A stretch of 6,766 nucleotides of DNA from assembly GCA_031266495.1 (NCBI GenBank), contig JAISAX010000609.1:1-6766 (forward strand). Reading direction: 5' to 3'. This document shows positions 6,540-6,766 of this stretch, in pieces. This DNA is from Opitutaceae bacterium. GTDB lineage: Bacteria > Verrucomicrobiota > Verrucomicrobiae > Opitutales > Opitutaceae. Every line of letters begins with the position of its first letter. Positions within the stretch are counted from its first letter, which is position 1. The notes beneath the pieces were generated by a model. The model saw only the letters and a program-made list of their open reading frames with translations, searched no databases and was not told the DNA's origin. The position numbers and the translations under genes are program-made.

Positions 6540-6766
6540 GAGCGAACGGGTCTGGATGAGTTGTGTCATGGTGTATTCAAGATGAGGGCGTCGGGGGACG
6601 CCTTCCGGGCCACGTTGGCGGGGGGCTTGCGGGTTTCCCGGAAGCGTCCCGTCGGCGTCGGTGGCGCGAGATACCCATCCCCGTTCAGTCCGGCAACCGC
6701 CTCAAGGGCAACTGGTGGTTCCCCGGTAATGTATCAACATATCCATGAGCCGGGGTGTTGCCGGGG
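6540..6766. other. Right-hand region without a supported gene
   Basis: Apart from the hairpins at 6587-6650, this stretch shows no recognisable protein or RNA gene. An open frame on the plus strand (6563-6748, 61 codons, ending KGNWWFPGNVSTYP) has no start signal and no family I recognise. The last 60 bases contain a split inverted repeat: GGCAAC (6707-6712) with GTTGCC (6757-6762), and CCCCGG (6721-6726) with CCGGGG (6750-6755). The structure may continue beyond the window edge. Confidence 0.4.
6587..6650. repeat. Overlapping hairpins, short and long alternatives
   Basis: GGCGTC (6587-6592) and GACGCC (6597-6602) form a 6-bp stem with a GGGG loop. Alternatively GGGACGCCTTCCGGG (6595-6609) pairs with CCCGGAAGCGTCCC (6637-6650), complementary apart from one bulged base, enclosing 27 bases. 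The two stems share GACGCC, so they are mutually exclusive, as in switch-like RNA. The right arm is preceded by GGGTTTC, recalling the array units. Confidence 0.55.

Noticed and set aside
6688..6726. SAM-riboswitch-like fragment (CGGCAACC ... GGTGGTTCC)
   Set aside because: Only the 3' core resembles the consensus. The 5' stem elements expected upstream are not present and the downstream gene is outside the window.

Overview
The window looks like a chromosomal segment of a high-GC member of the Verrucomicrobiota, most likely related to Opitutaceae. This is inferred from three things: a PEP-CTERM secreted protein with a C-terminal part typical of that group, a DUF6261-like protein, and G+C-rich intergenic DNA studded with short dispersed-type repeats. 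No rRNA, tRNA, CRISPR array, integrase or transposase is visible.

Layout. Positions 2-904 (+) are the C-terminal third-or-less of a UvrA excision-repair ATPase, entering from the left edge. A 188-bp gap carries an inverted pair of 9-bp-periodic repeats. Positions 1093-2538 (+) encode a complete FAD/NAD(P) disulfide oxidoreductase (dihydrolipoamide dehydrogenase / mercuric reductase superfamily). The rest is on the minus strand and converges on it. Read from right to left it holds a DUF6261-like gene (6243-5347), a PEP-CTERM protein with a seven-repeat beta-propeller (5241-3214), an antitoxin (3036-2839) and its overlapping RelE/ParE-type toxin (2842-2585). The toxin frame is broken by one in-frame TGA exactly where the family normally has Trp.

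The most unusual DNA is at 6285-6515, just upstream of the DUF6261-like gene. Six G/C-rich palindromes have centres at 6297.5, 6339.5, 6381.5, 6423.5, 6465.5 and 6507.5, a spacing of exactly 42 bp with no indel although the units have diverged. Beyond them lie further strong hairpins (6518-6539, 6587-6602, 6595-6650). A TATAAA box six bases before the DUF6261 start would put the array upstream of a leaderless promoter. The array plus DUF6261 is the best candidate here for an undescribed module; its function is unknown.

Other structures are a 10-bp inverted repeat enclosing four 8-bp tandem repeats (3140-3203) and an 11-G tract inside the DUF6261 reading frame. None of the gene starts has a convincing Shine-Dalgarno sequence. 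The genes do not form an obvious pathway: DNA repair, redox, surface/secreted and toxin-antitoxin functions lie side by side, and only the toxin-antitoxin pair is clearly an operon.
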